64,000 nucleotides of DNA from Fulvia fulva (taxonomy: Eukaryota > Ascomycota > Dothideomycetes > Mycosphaerellales > Mycosphaerellaceae): positions 3,968,001 through 4,032,000 of the forward strand of contig NC_063017.1 in assembly GCF_020509005.1 (NCBI RefSeq), written 5' to 3'. Under the pieces are notes generated by a model. It did no database searches. It had not been told where the DNA came from and saw nothing but the letters and a program-made list of their open reading frames with translations. Each line of letters begins with the position of its first letter. Within the stretch, counting starts at the first letter, position 1. Shown here piece by piece: positions 24,401 through 34,436 of the stretch. The translations under genes and the position numbers were made by a program.

Positions 24401-26070
24401 TCCTGGAAGAAGTTGAGGAAATGGCCTTTGCAGCAACTGTAGAAGCCATTGCATACAAGCAAGAGGTCCCAATTCCAAAATCCTACAAGGATGCTGTGAA
24501 TGACAAGAAATGGGGACATCTTTGGAAGGAAGCAATCCAAAAGGAACTAGATGCTCTACAGAGTAACAACACCTGGGAAAATTCTGTTCCACCAAAAGGA
24601 GCAAATCTGGTTACATCAAGATGGGTCTTTGATATTAAGAGAAGCATTAGTGGAGCTATTGAAAAGTTCAAGGCTAGACTAGTTGCAAGGGGCTTCTCAC
24701 AGAAGTTTGGTGTTGACTTTATGGAGACATTTGCACCTACAGTAAGACAGGACACCCTTAGGGTGTTTATGGCTATTGTGTGTAAGAAGGATCTTCATCT
24801 TCACCAAGTGGATGTGAACAATGCATTCACAGAAAGCACCCTCCATGAAGACATCTTCATGTTACCACCACCAGGAGTTGAGCTTCCACCAAACATGGTG
24901 TTCAAAATCCTCAAAAGCTTGTATGGACTTAAGCAAGCAGCTAGAGATTGGAATCAACTCTGTGTGTCAAAGCTCAGAGAGATTGGATTCACACAGTCAG
25001 AAGTGGATCCATGCCTACTTATCCATAAGAAGAGGGAGATCATAATCCTTATACATGTGGATGACATTCCAATTGCTGCACCAAAGTTGACAGATGTTCT
25101 CTGGTTCAAAAGAGAACTTGGCAAGATCTTCAAGATCAAAGATCTAGGTGAACCTGAAAAGATCCTTGGCATGAGAGTCACAAGGGACAGGAAGAGAGGA
25201 ATCCTGAAACTTGACCAAGGACACTTTGTTAGGGACAGCCTAGCCAAGATGGGAATGAACCATGAGAAGGCAGCACCTACACACTCACCCATGGACAGCT
25301 ATGAGGCCCTCAAACCTTCAAGCCACATGGATGAGAGGTGTGACAAGGCAGAGTACCAGAGTATTAATGGTACTTGGATGTGGCCAGCAACAATCACAAG
25401 GCCAGACATTGCTTTTGCCCTAGGAAGGATGAGCTCATTTGTGAGTGACCCATCCACCTACCACATGAAGGCTTTGAAGAAGATCACTAGGTACCTAAGA
25501 TCATACCCTGATCTAGGACTTCAGTTCTCAAAGTCTGGAAAAGGACACCTTATTGGATACTGTGATTCTGATTATGCAATGGACAAAGCAGACAGAGTCT
25601 CAATCCTTGGGTATGTCTTCTTCCTCTGTGGGGCACCAGTTTCTTGGATGAGCAAGAAGCAAAAGTCTGTAGCAACATCCACAATGGAGGCTGAATACAT
25701 GGCTATGAATGCATGTGCGAAGCAGTCCCAATTCCTAGCTTCACTGCTGAGGGAAATGGATTGTCCAGAGTTAGTGGGAGACTGTTCCCATCAACCAAGA
25801 ATCACTGGAAACCAGGAGACTGTATCAAATTTGAGACCAGTCCAATTAAGAGGTGACAATCAAGCTGCCCTCACCCTAGTGAAAGATGCACATGTTCATG
25901 ACAAGTCGAAGCACATTGACATTGCCTATAACGCTGTTAGGAAACTTTGGTGGAGGAGGCTTATTGCTGTTGAGTACACCCCAACCTCTGAGATGGTTGC
26001 AGACGGGTTTACAAAACCAAAGACTGGTCCACACTTCCAGAGGTTTGTAAGCCAGCTGAACCTGTCATAA
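21439..26070 (+). CDS. Copia A gag-pol polyprotein, intact
   Basis: Single open frame of 1,543 codons from the ATG at 21,439. Order: gag with a CCHC knuckle (CLLCEKDHLIKDC, about 22,160-22,200), protease with LLDSCASSHM (about 22,558), GAG-pre-integrase (LWHRRFAHFG, CRVC), integrase core (SIDICGPLP, RLDNAKEL, NGPVERS), reverse transcriptase (RWVFDIKR, HQVDVNNAFTES, SLYGLKQAARDWN, IHVDDIPIA), and RNase H (GYCDSDYAMDKADR, STMEAEYMAM, HIDIAYN). This is the standard Ty1/Copia order. The protease has Asp-Ser-Cys where Asp-Ser/Thr-Gly is usual. No stop or frameshift is present, and CA/TG are abundant, so it has not been through RIP. With identical LTRs it may be able to move, which is inference. 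Confidence 0.95.
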   Translation: MDSYQEKTEEKGGKIPILGRDNWKRWFNLQRYKMESQSAFFAIDDLMEVSFDNIKGKTLKLQEEATTKEILNTPTWTRHNAVCNFSILSRITEEDEFELEGSCESGRAAEKWVYLWNKYSQVLPTHAHELTKQFVTFEMSEEFTIRSAWTHLVSLGKRIADVDPEGQHYRKADVRMTQLLSSLPPDYHVARDTIMAQPKMDHERTLKILEAQEARLDPSKAEYGMAATWVKPSGLARPLSCLLCEKDHLIKDCPSLPEARKVLRSHSQPPSSQNTTHVKKKRTPPPTSRRTPREKSSMEELKKMVKKLSSDMLSLQKNQAQSYTSKAKKTGKGFSAQESPCSSSPETMSDDDEYDGVAHSTAEVQGKFPSSEWLLDSCASSHMTDQSCLFRSMTPLTRKKWIKVGGGFLLATHIGNAEMSGRAGRKVVLEDVLLVPKLGVNLVSWNQFSKQFGVQPPSFSLVSPSGETVVQTKLLGGVPFIDEISPLLQERAHYSSCAPPMENAFVTAQSETDLKQWELWHRRFAHFGKNLLQNLHKVTDLKEPIPIPKDGFHQCRVCSIAKMKKYKGKVTERRPERLALVSIDICGPLPISRLGFKYWLEIVDNFSRKKWTFPLRKREDAPVALQNWKIKAERKSSAQLKAVRLDNAKELIALVKQWEKDLGIGLEPTEAYNSLQNGPVERSIQTSEDSIRAMLEEAKMPVEFWPEALEAQTYMRNKLPNGPDYDGFKVSPDEAFDGIKPTINHLKVWGCKAVVYMDTRSQPQWARSDKLMNRGKEAVFIGYVENTAKAWLFWEPDMRAVKQHTHADFFEDQPGGDMGLNVPTLNLPSSAPARKPLGRPRKNVSLGQSTHHSGVYQSPPEIDQPIESPKVAQPRKLFVQLPQPPENVGEFQKIDQPIERSSLDPQEIDVTRSQVTVPKSSLGKRKADYDVEGYDMKQKAPRSMVPKPELTTEVGEAMDLSENLAAFHQAFFAAMQSVDSSIPWDSEFLEEVEEMAFAATVEAIAYKQEVPIPKSYKDAVNDKKWGHLWKEAIQKELDALQSNNTWENSVPPKGANLVTSRWVFDIKRSISGAIEKFKARLVARGFSQKFGVDFMETFAPTVRQDTLRVFMAIVCKKDLHLHQVDVNNAFTESTLHEDIFMLPPPGVELPPNMVFKILKSLYGLKQAARDWNQLCVSKLREIGFTQSEVDPCLLIHKKREIIILIHVDDIPIAAPKLTDVLWFKRELGKIFKIKDLGEPEKILGMRVTRDRKRGILKLDQGHFVRDSLAKMGMNHEKAAPTHSPMDSYEALKPSSHMDERCDKAEYQSINGTWMWPATITRPDIAFALGRMSSFVSDPSTYHMKALKKITRYLRSYPDLGLQFSKSGKGHLIGYCDSDYAMDKADRVSILGYVFFLCGAPVSWMSKKQKSVATSTMEAEYMAMNACAKQSQFLASLLREMDCPELVGDCSHQPRITGNQETVSNLRPVQLRGDNQAALTLVKDAHVHDKSKHIDIAYNAVRKLWWRRLIAVEYTPTSEMVADGFTKPKTGPHFQRFVSQLNLS

Positions 26071-26135
26071 AAAGGTCCAAGTACTATTGACAGGAAGTGA
26101 GCAGACTGTAACCTCCCATACGAGATGAGTGGGAG

Positions 26136-26371
26136 TGTTAAGATGTAGCATCTCAAAGGGAGTCAACAATCAGGAAGTGATCTGGCAGCCTGAGGCATCC
26201 ACAATGACTCAGCTTGTAGGGAGATACCTTCTCTCCCCTTTAGCTTAGATAGACATCTAACACAATCAACATATTGGTTCCTGATATATTGCTGCATGCT
26301 CGTGCTATTAGTCAGTTGAAGATTGATCTCTTACTCCACTCCGCTGCCATCCACCCGTACCTGTTTTAACA
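26136..26371 (+). repeat. 3' LTR of Copia A
   Basis: 236 bp, same sequence as the 5' LTR, preceded by the purine-rich tract GATGAGTGGGAG (26,124-26,135) and followed by the GTTTC duplication. Confidence 0.95.
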
Positions 26372-26376
26372 GTTTC

Positions 26377-26711
26377 TATACTTTTTACGTCCTCTATAAG
26401 TTGCTACTAGTTGTCTTAGGGGGGCTTCGCCTATAGAGCCGTAGGCGCCGTTAGTGCCGTAGCCTAGGCTACTATTACCTAGGAGTTGCCTAATGTAGCT
26501 AGGCACCTCCGCGGCGTTTAGAGCTAAAGAAATAGGGTGAAGAGGGCTTTAAGCTATCTAGATTGAATGAGGTAGAACTCCCTTAGTCCTAGGGGTAGTG
26601 GCTTGCTTTATATATCGTTAGAATGGCCTTAATAAGAGCTTTCGAATGTGTCTTGTTTTGGCGTAGAGATCGATAAGCGTTAGCAAGATATATAATAGTA
26701 CTTAATAGTTT
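26377..26711 (-). mobile_element. LINE A part 3: 5' end
   Basis: Reverse complement of LINE B 29,462-29,769, so it is the 5' leader of the family alpha LINE. LINE A extends about 30 bp further 5' (26,680-26,711) than LINE B. It is followed at 26,712 by the second copy of the 15-bp duplication TAGCGATACTATATA and the rest of the Copia B LTR. Confidence 0.85.
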
Positions 26712-26813
26712 TAGCGATACTATATATAGATATACGCTATCCTATTAGGTCCTTCTTCGTCTTTCGTATAATCCGCCGTCTTCTACTACTACGTAACTCG
26801 TACCTATTTAATA
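26712..26813 (+). repeat. 3' LTR of Copia B, right part
   Basis: Completes the LTR begun at 9,809 after duplication of TAGCGATACTATATA. It ends ...TATTTAATA, and the tail of LINE D follows at once. No matching 5-bp duplication to the left flank of Copia B (4,465-4,469) is visible. Confidence 0.85.
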
Positions 26814-28274
26814 GATAGATAGATAGATATTTTATTAAGCTGTTATAGTACCCTTTGGCCTATATAGCTATACTATCTTATTTTCGTATATATAGAGGGG
26901 AAACCGTGTTAGTAAAAACCCCTCCTCCTTCCCGCCTATCTTTTCCCCCTCGTTATCGTCTTAGATTTCCCTTATTAAGGGTACGCTAGTATTATAGGCC
27001 TGCCCTAATAACTACCCTATCTACAACCCCCCTAGCTTCCGCCTCTTGTCTATCTACTCCTCCGTCTCGCTAGTAAGGCTAAACTACTAGAGGTATCCCT
27101 ACTATAGTATCTACCGAGAGATTTGGCGAATATTACCTTTGTCCCTAATAATTGACTTATAGTCTCTCCTTCCCGCTTAGTGCCTCCAATTTCCCCTACC
27201 TCTCGCCTACTACGGGCATCGTAGTAGTATATATTCTAGGTTTTACGATAGGTAGCTATACTAGTAGGCTAGGCTTTAGATATCTAGTACGCGTCTCCTA
27301 AATAGGTAGGCCCTTAATCTTATATATTCGGACCTAATTTAGATCGCTATACTTACTTCGGCCCTTATTAGGTCCCTATATAGCTAGTAATTATGTCTCT
27401 AGAAGGCTCGGAGTACTATCGGGCCTATTGTCTTAGGGGGCTTCCTTTTCTAGTCCTACTCCTATAGGTAGCTCGCTATCTATTCCGCTAGACTTTAGGT
27501 CTTAGCCTTGCTCCCGCCGGCCTAGCGAGTCCTACGCTCCTCCTCTTTTCGTACTAGCTATTCGGTGCTTGTCTATACGGCCGTAAAGGTAGTAAGGTCA
27601 TCCTCTTTTTAGCTTGTCCTATATCCGGCCCCTCTCCGGTAGCGGCTTTCTATCTTATTTTTTACCTCCTAGATCGTAGTTTATACTAGGTAATCTGTCG
27701 TCTTTACCGCGTATTAAATTCTTATTCCCCGGATATATTAGCCGATTAGTAGTGTTCCCGTCTCTATTTCTACCGTACTTATTAACGTTATCTTATATAC
27801 GCCTAGTATCCTACGTAGGTTACCTACCTATATCCTATTTAGGGGTTACTCTATCCGTTTTAGGATCGGCTTACCTACGCCTCCTATTTCCTAAATCTAT
27901 ACCCCGTATAGTATAGCTAGTCTAACAATCGCCTTATATATTACTCTTACCTTATCGAATAATACTTCCTATATAGACGCCGTAAGCCTCTTTATCGAGG
28001 CTCCGTTAACTTACGCTCGACTCTAGGCTTTCTTAATCTATACATTCTAGCTTAGCTTCGGGTCGAGCTAGATCCCTAGTACTAGTAGCTCCGCTAATAG
28101 CTTAGTCTCGTAGCCTTAGATTCTTACCGCCGCCTTTATATTATAGTATATTCTCGCTTTACTAAAGTGTATAAGTTAGTACTTTTTAGGGGCGAACCGG
28201 GCACTATACTTCTTTACCTACTCCTCGTATTTCTTATACCTATCTTTAAGGAGGCGATAGTTCTCCTCTATCGA
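26814..28274 (-). mobile_element. LINE D: RIP-mutated 3' part of a family beta LINE
   Basis: It starts with a GATAGATAGATA tail and is collinear with the 3' part of LINE C (39,524 to about 41,010), with most CA and TG changed to TA. It includes the ORF2 C-terminus and RT part up to the equivalent of the Cys-Arg-Ile-Leu segment before the FVDD box. It stops at the Gypsy B LTR and is not resumed on the far side of Gypsy B. Confidence 0.82.
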
Positions 28275-28831
28275 TGTTAGGGCAAGAGCCTAGCCTATAA
28301 GATATAAGAGTAAAAGCGAGAATATAAGTACGAAGTATAGATGTAAAGGGTATAGTATAATTGCTATATAAAACGAAAGAGGAAGAAAGTAAGAGAGGCC
28401 TAGGAAAGGCCGGATACTTATACGCGACCCTCGCGAGTACGTGTCCCCGTATTAATAGGGCTAGACCCTCGCGAGTACGTGTCCCCGTATTAATAGGGCT
28501 AACCTATACGAAGCCGCGCTTAGTAGCTTTGCTCAAAACCTTATTCTAACCTACCCTACGTTCCGAGTCTTCTACGTACTTCTTCTAGGGTCTAGCGTAG
28601 TCGCGGGTACTTGCGGGAGTGCCGTAAGTTATATAGCTACGAGCCGAAGTAAATCTGTTAAGGTTTAGTAGAGTAGTAAATTTAGAGGGCTAGGTCCCGT
28701 AGTGAATATTACGGGGTATATAATTCTTAGCGCTTATATACTAAGCTAGACTTTCACTTCTTAACAACTTCTAAGCACTCTAAGGCTCTTCTATCACTAC
28801 CTTCTATATACTCTATAGGGAGACTATAATA
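28275..28831 (-). repeat. 3' LTR of Gypsy B (element on minus strand)
   Basis: 557 bp, RIP-mutated relative of the Gypsy A LTR. It contains a perfect 38-bp tandem duplication (about 28,429-28,504) and about 75 bp absent from the Gypsy A LTR (about 28,583-28,660). The other LTR (39,058-39,523 plus 44,502-44,592) has the same two features, so they predate insertion. Confidence 0.85.
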
Positions 28832-29461
28832 GTAGTCCCCCCGAACAAAGCTAAGTTCCTACGAAGCCGTAGTAGTTCTATATATCGAGGATGTTTAGCT
28901 TTAGTACTAGGCTTAGGCCTAATATTATAGTCGATATACTATTAGTAAGCCCCGTCGAAGAGCTTAGATTCGAAAAGCCTACCGATATTAACCTCTAGGC
29001 CGTCTACGCGGGCGTAGTATTCTTCGATTACTTAACGATTAAAGATAATATATTAGATAGGTTCCTATAAGGTATCCTACTTAGGGTAGCCTTACTATTC
29101 GACTTTATACTTAATCGGCGGTAGCCCTTTAATATCGTTAGGCTCTACGCGGATTCCCCGGATCTTACGGACGGTATAGTCGTTAGAAGGTAGGTTAACC
29201 GGCTCGTCGACTTCTACTTTATCGGGAGGACCTAGTACGTCTTAGTTTTAGTTTAGGAATAGGTCCTTAGCCGACGGCTAAAGGCGTACGGGATAGAAGA
29301 CGTCGTAGATCTTTATGTTCGTAGGAAGAGCTAGACGGTAGGCGTATAAACTAATACGCTCGGTAATCTTAAAAGGACCTAGGTTCTTCTAGCTTAGCTT
29401 CTTAGAGGGGCGGTCCGTCTTAATATTCTTAGAGTTAAGGTATACTATATCGCCTACTTAG
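28832..29461 (-). pseudogene. Gypsy B pol C-terminal region (chromodomain part), RIP-mutated
   Basis: Reverse complement is collinear with Gypsy A about 17,060-17,692, including the polypurine tract next to the LTR and the chromodomain segment. TG->TA and CA->TA changes put stops throughout. It is interrupted at 29,446-29,461 by LINE B, with the sequence TATATCGCCTACTTAG repeated at 34,421-34,436. Confidence 0.85.
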
Positions 29462-32400
29462 GCTTATCGATCTCTACGCCAAAACAAGACATATTCGAAA
29501 GCTCTTATTAAGGCTATTCTAACGATATATAAAGCAGGCCACTGCCCCTAGGACTAAGGGAGTTCTACCTTATTTAATCTGGACAGCTTGAAGCTCTCTT
29601 CACCCTATTTCTTCAGCTCTAAACGCCGCGGAGGTGCCTAGCTACATTAGGCAACTCCTAGGCAATAGTAGCCTAGGCTACGGTACTAACGGCGCCTACG
29701 GCCCTATAGGCGAAGCCCCCTTAAGACAACTAGCAGCAACTTATAGAGGACGTAAAAAGCATAGAAACTAACGATTAGCTCCCTTACCGGTCTCTATAGG
29801 TAATGATTACTTAGCTACGTACGGCGCTTATACTGTCGTATTACCGAGGGTAATAAGAAATAAGGACGACGTCCTAGGCGATTAGCAAGGCCACCCGGAA
29901 TTAACACCCCTATAGCTAGGTATCGGTCGCGGTATCGATACTAGGCCCCCGCCTAACGCACGATATAGTTACGATCCGTATTATAGCAAAGGAAGACTAG
30001 GCCGAAGTTACGAAGCTATCGAATAAGGAGCTCGCCTAACGAATCAACTAACTAGGGGTAGTCGTAGTGAACTAACAGTCTAACGGCACTCTATAGATCT
30101 ATACTAGCTCTACTACTACTAGGAGGCACCTAGAGGCATAGCTATAGTAGGCATCTAAGGTTGCGGCATTAGCGAAGGTCTTAACGAAACAATTCACGAT
30201 CCTAGTCTACGATATGCCTAAGGAGTTTGACCTAACTAACTAGGGTTACCTACGCGCTCTCTAAGAGGACAACCCGGTCACTCTTAACTCTCTAATCTAG
30301 AAGGCGACTTGGCTCTATAGGAAATGGCTAGAAGGCAAGAAGGCCTCGGCGCTAATAGTATAGCTATAAGACGCGAAAGCGGCGGATCTAGCGATAGAAC
30401 AAGGCCTAGTCTAGTAATATAGCCTTAAGATAGTAGAAAAGCACTCCTTATCCTTTCGTGTCCTCTAATGCTTCAAATGCTAATAGTATAGATACTAAAC
30501 CTATACGTGTACAAACAAGTAGGCCTGCTCGAACTATATAGGAGACTATATGTCTAGGGACTATATATCGACTACGAGACGGTACGCGAACTGTCCGGGG
30601 CACTACCTATCGTATAGTACGGAATGCCTATAGCGGAAACTAGCGAAAAATAAGGCAATCACAAACAGAACCGTCGCCCTAAGATTCTACGGCGACCGTA
30701 AGGCTAGCCTATACCGGAACTAACTAGCGGCGGTCGGGTATAAGCGCCCTAGGGCCGAGAACGATGTAAAGGATACGTAACCTAGGGCGTACGGGAGGCC
30801 ACGTACTCTACTAGCTACGGCGAGGGAATCTAACTAGGCCCGGCTCCCCTTTAGTATATAGCCGATAGGCGTAGACTAGGACGTATAGGGTAGTAGGACA
30901 TAGGACGATATAGAGGAAATGATTATCGATACCGATAACTAGCCTCGACACGCTTAGTATCATCTAGTATAACGTTAACTATAGCAAGGATATAGTCTAG
31001 AACCATTTCCTATACGAGGCGGACCCGCGCGTCTACTACGTCCTTATAATCGAGGAGCTATAGATTAACCCGTACTATAAGAGACTAACGACCTATAAGT
31101 TACTAGGCTATACGACATGCCTACGAGGCGACGGCAGACCCCGTACGTGCTTCTATATTAGTAAGGACATACTAGAATCCGACTAGGAGGTAGTGTACTA
31201 CGTAGACGAAGAAGGTGGGGGCGATATTACCTCCCTCTACGTAGGTAGCACCTAGATACACAACCTATATATATAACCGCTAGCCTCGAGGTCTAGCCGC
31301 GACCTAGGGGTCTATAGATACCTAGACAGTACGCTTAAGAGATAAGGGTGCTACATCGTAGTAGGAGACTTCAATATATACTACCCTTCCTAGGAAAGCC
31401 TTATGTAGCCGCACCCTATAGCCGACGAAGTACTCGACTTAATAGCGAGCAACGTAATTGCCCTTAATACCCCGAAGGACCTAGGCACCTAGAAGAGAGG
31501 GGGACTCTAAGGCACGATCGACCTCTCCTAGATCTTAGATAGCTACTACTATACGGTAACCTACTATAGGATCGAATATAAACTCGAGGCGTCGTTAGAC
31601 TATATACTAGTTAGGACCTCTATTACGATATAGATATAACGTATACTAGCGAGAACCCCTAAGCCAAACTAGGGAAAGGCCTACTAGGCTAATATCTAGG
31701 CGTACCTCGATAACTCTAAGAGGCTAGTCTAGATCGCGTAGCAGCAATACAATAGTAAAGACGAGATAGACAAAGCAGTCTAGGGGTTAATAGACGAAAT
31801 AAGAAAAGCGACCTTACTTTACCTTCCGCTTACCTAACTAACGACATAGTCTAAACTATACTAGACGCCGGAGTGTACTACGGTAGTAAGAGAAGTAAGG
31901 AGAGCCCGCCGGGTGTAGACGAGCAGCTATAGCGAGGAGGCCTAGAACGTATATAGGGAGGCATACTAACAGAAGAAAGCTATAATACGAAGGGAGAAAG
32001 TAGTCGGCTAGAGGGCTATAGTAGAAGAAATCGCCGGTAAGCTAGAGAGGATGTAGAAGCTAGCGAAATGGGCCCGATAGGACCCTATATAGGGCCCCTC
32101 CTTCTCTATCCTAGCGCTATAATCGCCTAGTGGCCCGGTTAGCGACCCCGAGGCTAAGGCGCGTCTACTAGCTAGCAAGTTCTTCCCGCCCCTAGTCGAG
32201 GCTAATCTAAGCGATATAAACAGCTCTACTCCCCTAGCCCCTAGTATCGCGGTCTAATAGGAGGTGTCCGAGGGAGAAGTTGCCGCTATACTAAGGAAGT
32301 TGCCGGCGAAGAAAGCCCCGGGGCCGGATAGGATCCTAAACGAGCTACTAAAGAAGTGTAGAGATTGACTAGCCCTAGTAGTTATAGCGATCTTTAACGC

Positions 32401-34420
32401 CTACCTATAGACCGGGTACCACCCGATAGCTTTTAAACAATCGACGACAGTAGTCCTACGTAAGCCGTAGAAGGAAGACTATACGTAGGTGAAGTCGTAC
32501 CGCCTAATTGCGCTCCTTAACACTCTTAGGAAGGCGCTTAAGAAGCTAGTTATAACGAGACTCTCCGAGGCGGTAGAGGAACACTCCCTACTCCCGGATA
32601 CCTAGATAGGTACGCGCCTATAGCGATCGACGCTATCCGTAATAGAACTTATTACCTCTTAGGTAAAGGCTATCTAGTATAAGAATAGGGACAAGGTAGC
32701 TTCCTTACTTAGCCTAGATATATTAGGAGCCTTCGACTACGTATTATACCCGCGGCTACTCTATATCCTAAGGTCGAAAGGACTCCCTAAGTGGCTTATT
32801 AACTTCGTACGGTCCTACCTCTAAAACCGTAGTACGTCGATCCTAGTCGGCTAGTATAGAAGCCTATTTTAAGTAGTCTATACTAGAATCCCGTAAGGCT
32901 TAACGCTAGTACCTATTCTATTCCTCTTCTTTATAGCGACGCTGCTCCTAGCCCTAGAATCCTAGAACACCGCTACGAGCGGCTTCGTAGACGACATAAA
33001 CATCCTAGCGTAGTCTTCCTCGACTAAGGAGAACTGTAGGCTACTAGAAGAGAAGCACAAGATCTACGAGGACTAGGCTAGGAGGTACGGGGCTCGGTTT
33101 GCCCTAGAAAAGTACAATCTGATACACTTTACGCGCCGGCCACGGTTCTATAATATACAAGCTTCTATCTAGATATAGGGGCACACGACTAACCCGGCAA
33201 ATCAGCTTAGGATCCTCGGACTATAGGTGGACCCGGCGCTACGGTAGAGGAAGTACGTATAGGCAATATTACGGAAAGCTGAACAGAATATAGCATTATG
33301 CTAGAGGCTCACTACGTCTATATAGGGGGCGGACTTCCGGTAGTCACGACTTCTATATACGGCTATTATACGGCCAGTCCTTACCTATAGTAGCTAAGTA
33401 TAGTCCTTAGGCGAGAGGGCCTACCTATCGAAGGGACTCGTCGCGCCGCTAGCGAAGATCTAAAACTAATGCCTAAGGAAGGTCACCGGGGTATATAAGT
33501 CGATACTAACGAGGATACTTAAGCACGAGACCGCTATACCGCCGATCGACCTATATATCTAGGGACTACGGACCTCCTACTTAGGCAAGTCGGCACAGTA
33601 CCTAGTATAGAAGGTCATCGCTAGTATAGTCGTAAGGGCCCGCGAATCAGTACTAGCGTATAGGGGCATTCGACCCGGAAACGAGCCGAACTACCGGGCA
33701 AGGGACGAATAGCTAGTAATATAATAGGAAGGTAAGAAATCGTTTATAGAGCAACTATAGAAAGAGAGGTAGAACAACCAGGTTGTAGGGTATAGTGGAC
33801 GCCCTTAGCTAGCGGGATAACCTAAGGAATAGTCAGCTATAAAATCCGCGGTTAAGTACCCCCCGAAGCTTATCTACTACCGCCTTACGAGGGCATAGAG
33901 TAGTATAGTAACCTAACTACGAAGCGAACATATCGGCCTCTAGGGGTACCTATTATAGAGGAAGGTTCTAGGATACACGAATACTAGCTACCCCTACGGC
34001 TATCGCTCCTAGAACGTACGGTACGTACTCCTCGTCTATCCGAGGTAGTCGCTAGGAAGGGGGGAGTAGATAGCAAAGGCGAGGAACCGGACGATTAGGG
34101 CACTTCTTAATAACGCTAAGGACCTACGGCGCATTACGAACTAGATACTAGAGAAGGGCTGGCTAGAATAGTACCGCCTAGTAGGAATAGTATAGGAAGA
34201 GAGGACACGACGTAGCGCGACGAGACCGGCTAGGAGCGGGGGCTAACGGGGTAGTAACATAGACTACGTACGTTTAGAGGGAAAGCTAAACTAGATAAGG
34301 AGTAGTCGGAGGCGGGAAGGGTTTTCACCTATTCGGGTTTCCCTTTGTATATAACAATAGATATATACCTATATAGGCCGGATAGGGTCCTAGAACAGGG
34401 GAATAACAAATCTATCTATC
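29462..34420 (+). mobile_element. LINE B: near full-length family alpha LINE, RIP-mutated
   Basis: Tad1/R1-like non-LTR retrotransposon of about 5.0 kb with leader (29,462-29,770), former ORF1 with zinc-knuckle traces (about 29,780-30,960; CFKC-like near 30,465), and former ORF2 with endonuclease (about 30,980-31,600) and reverse transcriptase (about 32,280-33,300; KAPGPDRI, LLSLDILGAFD, SGFVDDINILA). It ends in a TCTATCTATCTATATA tail. Stops in all frames come from TAG/TAA created at CA/TG. It sits inside Gypsy B with a 16-bp target repeat. It is the uninterrupted reference for LINE A. Confidence 0.88.
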
Positions 34421-34436
34421 TATATCGCCTACTTAG

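Noticed and set aside
28429..28504. Two perfect 38-bp repeats considered as a CRISPR-like array
   Set aside because: Only two head-to-tail copies without spacers, inside an LTR; a simple tandem duplication.
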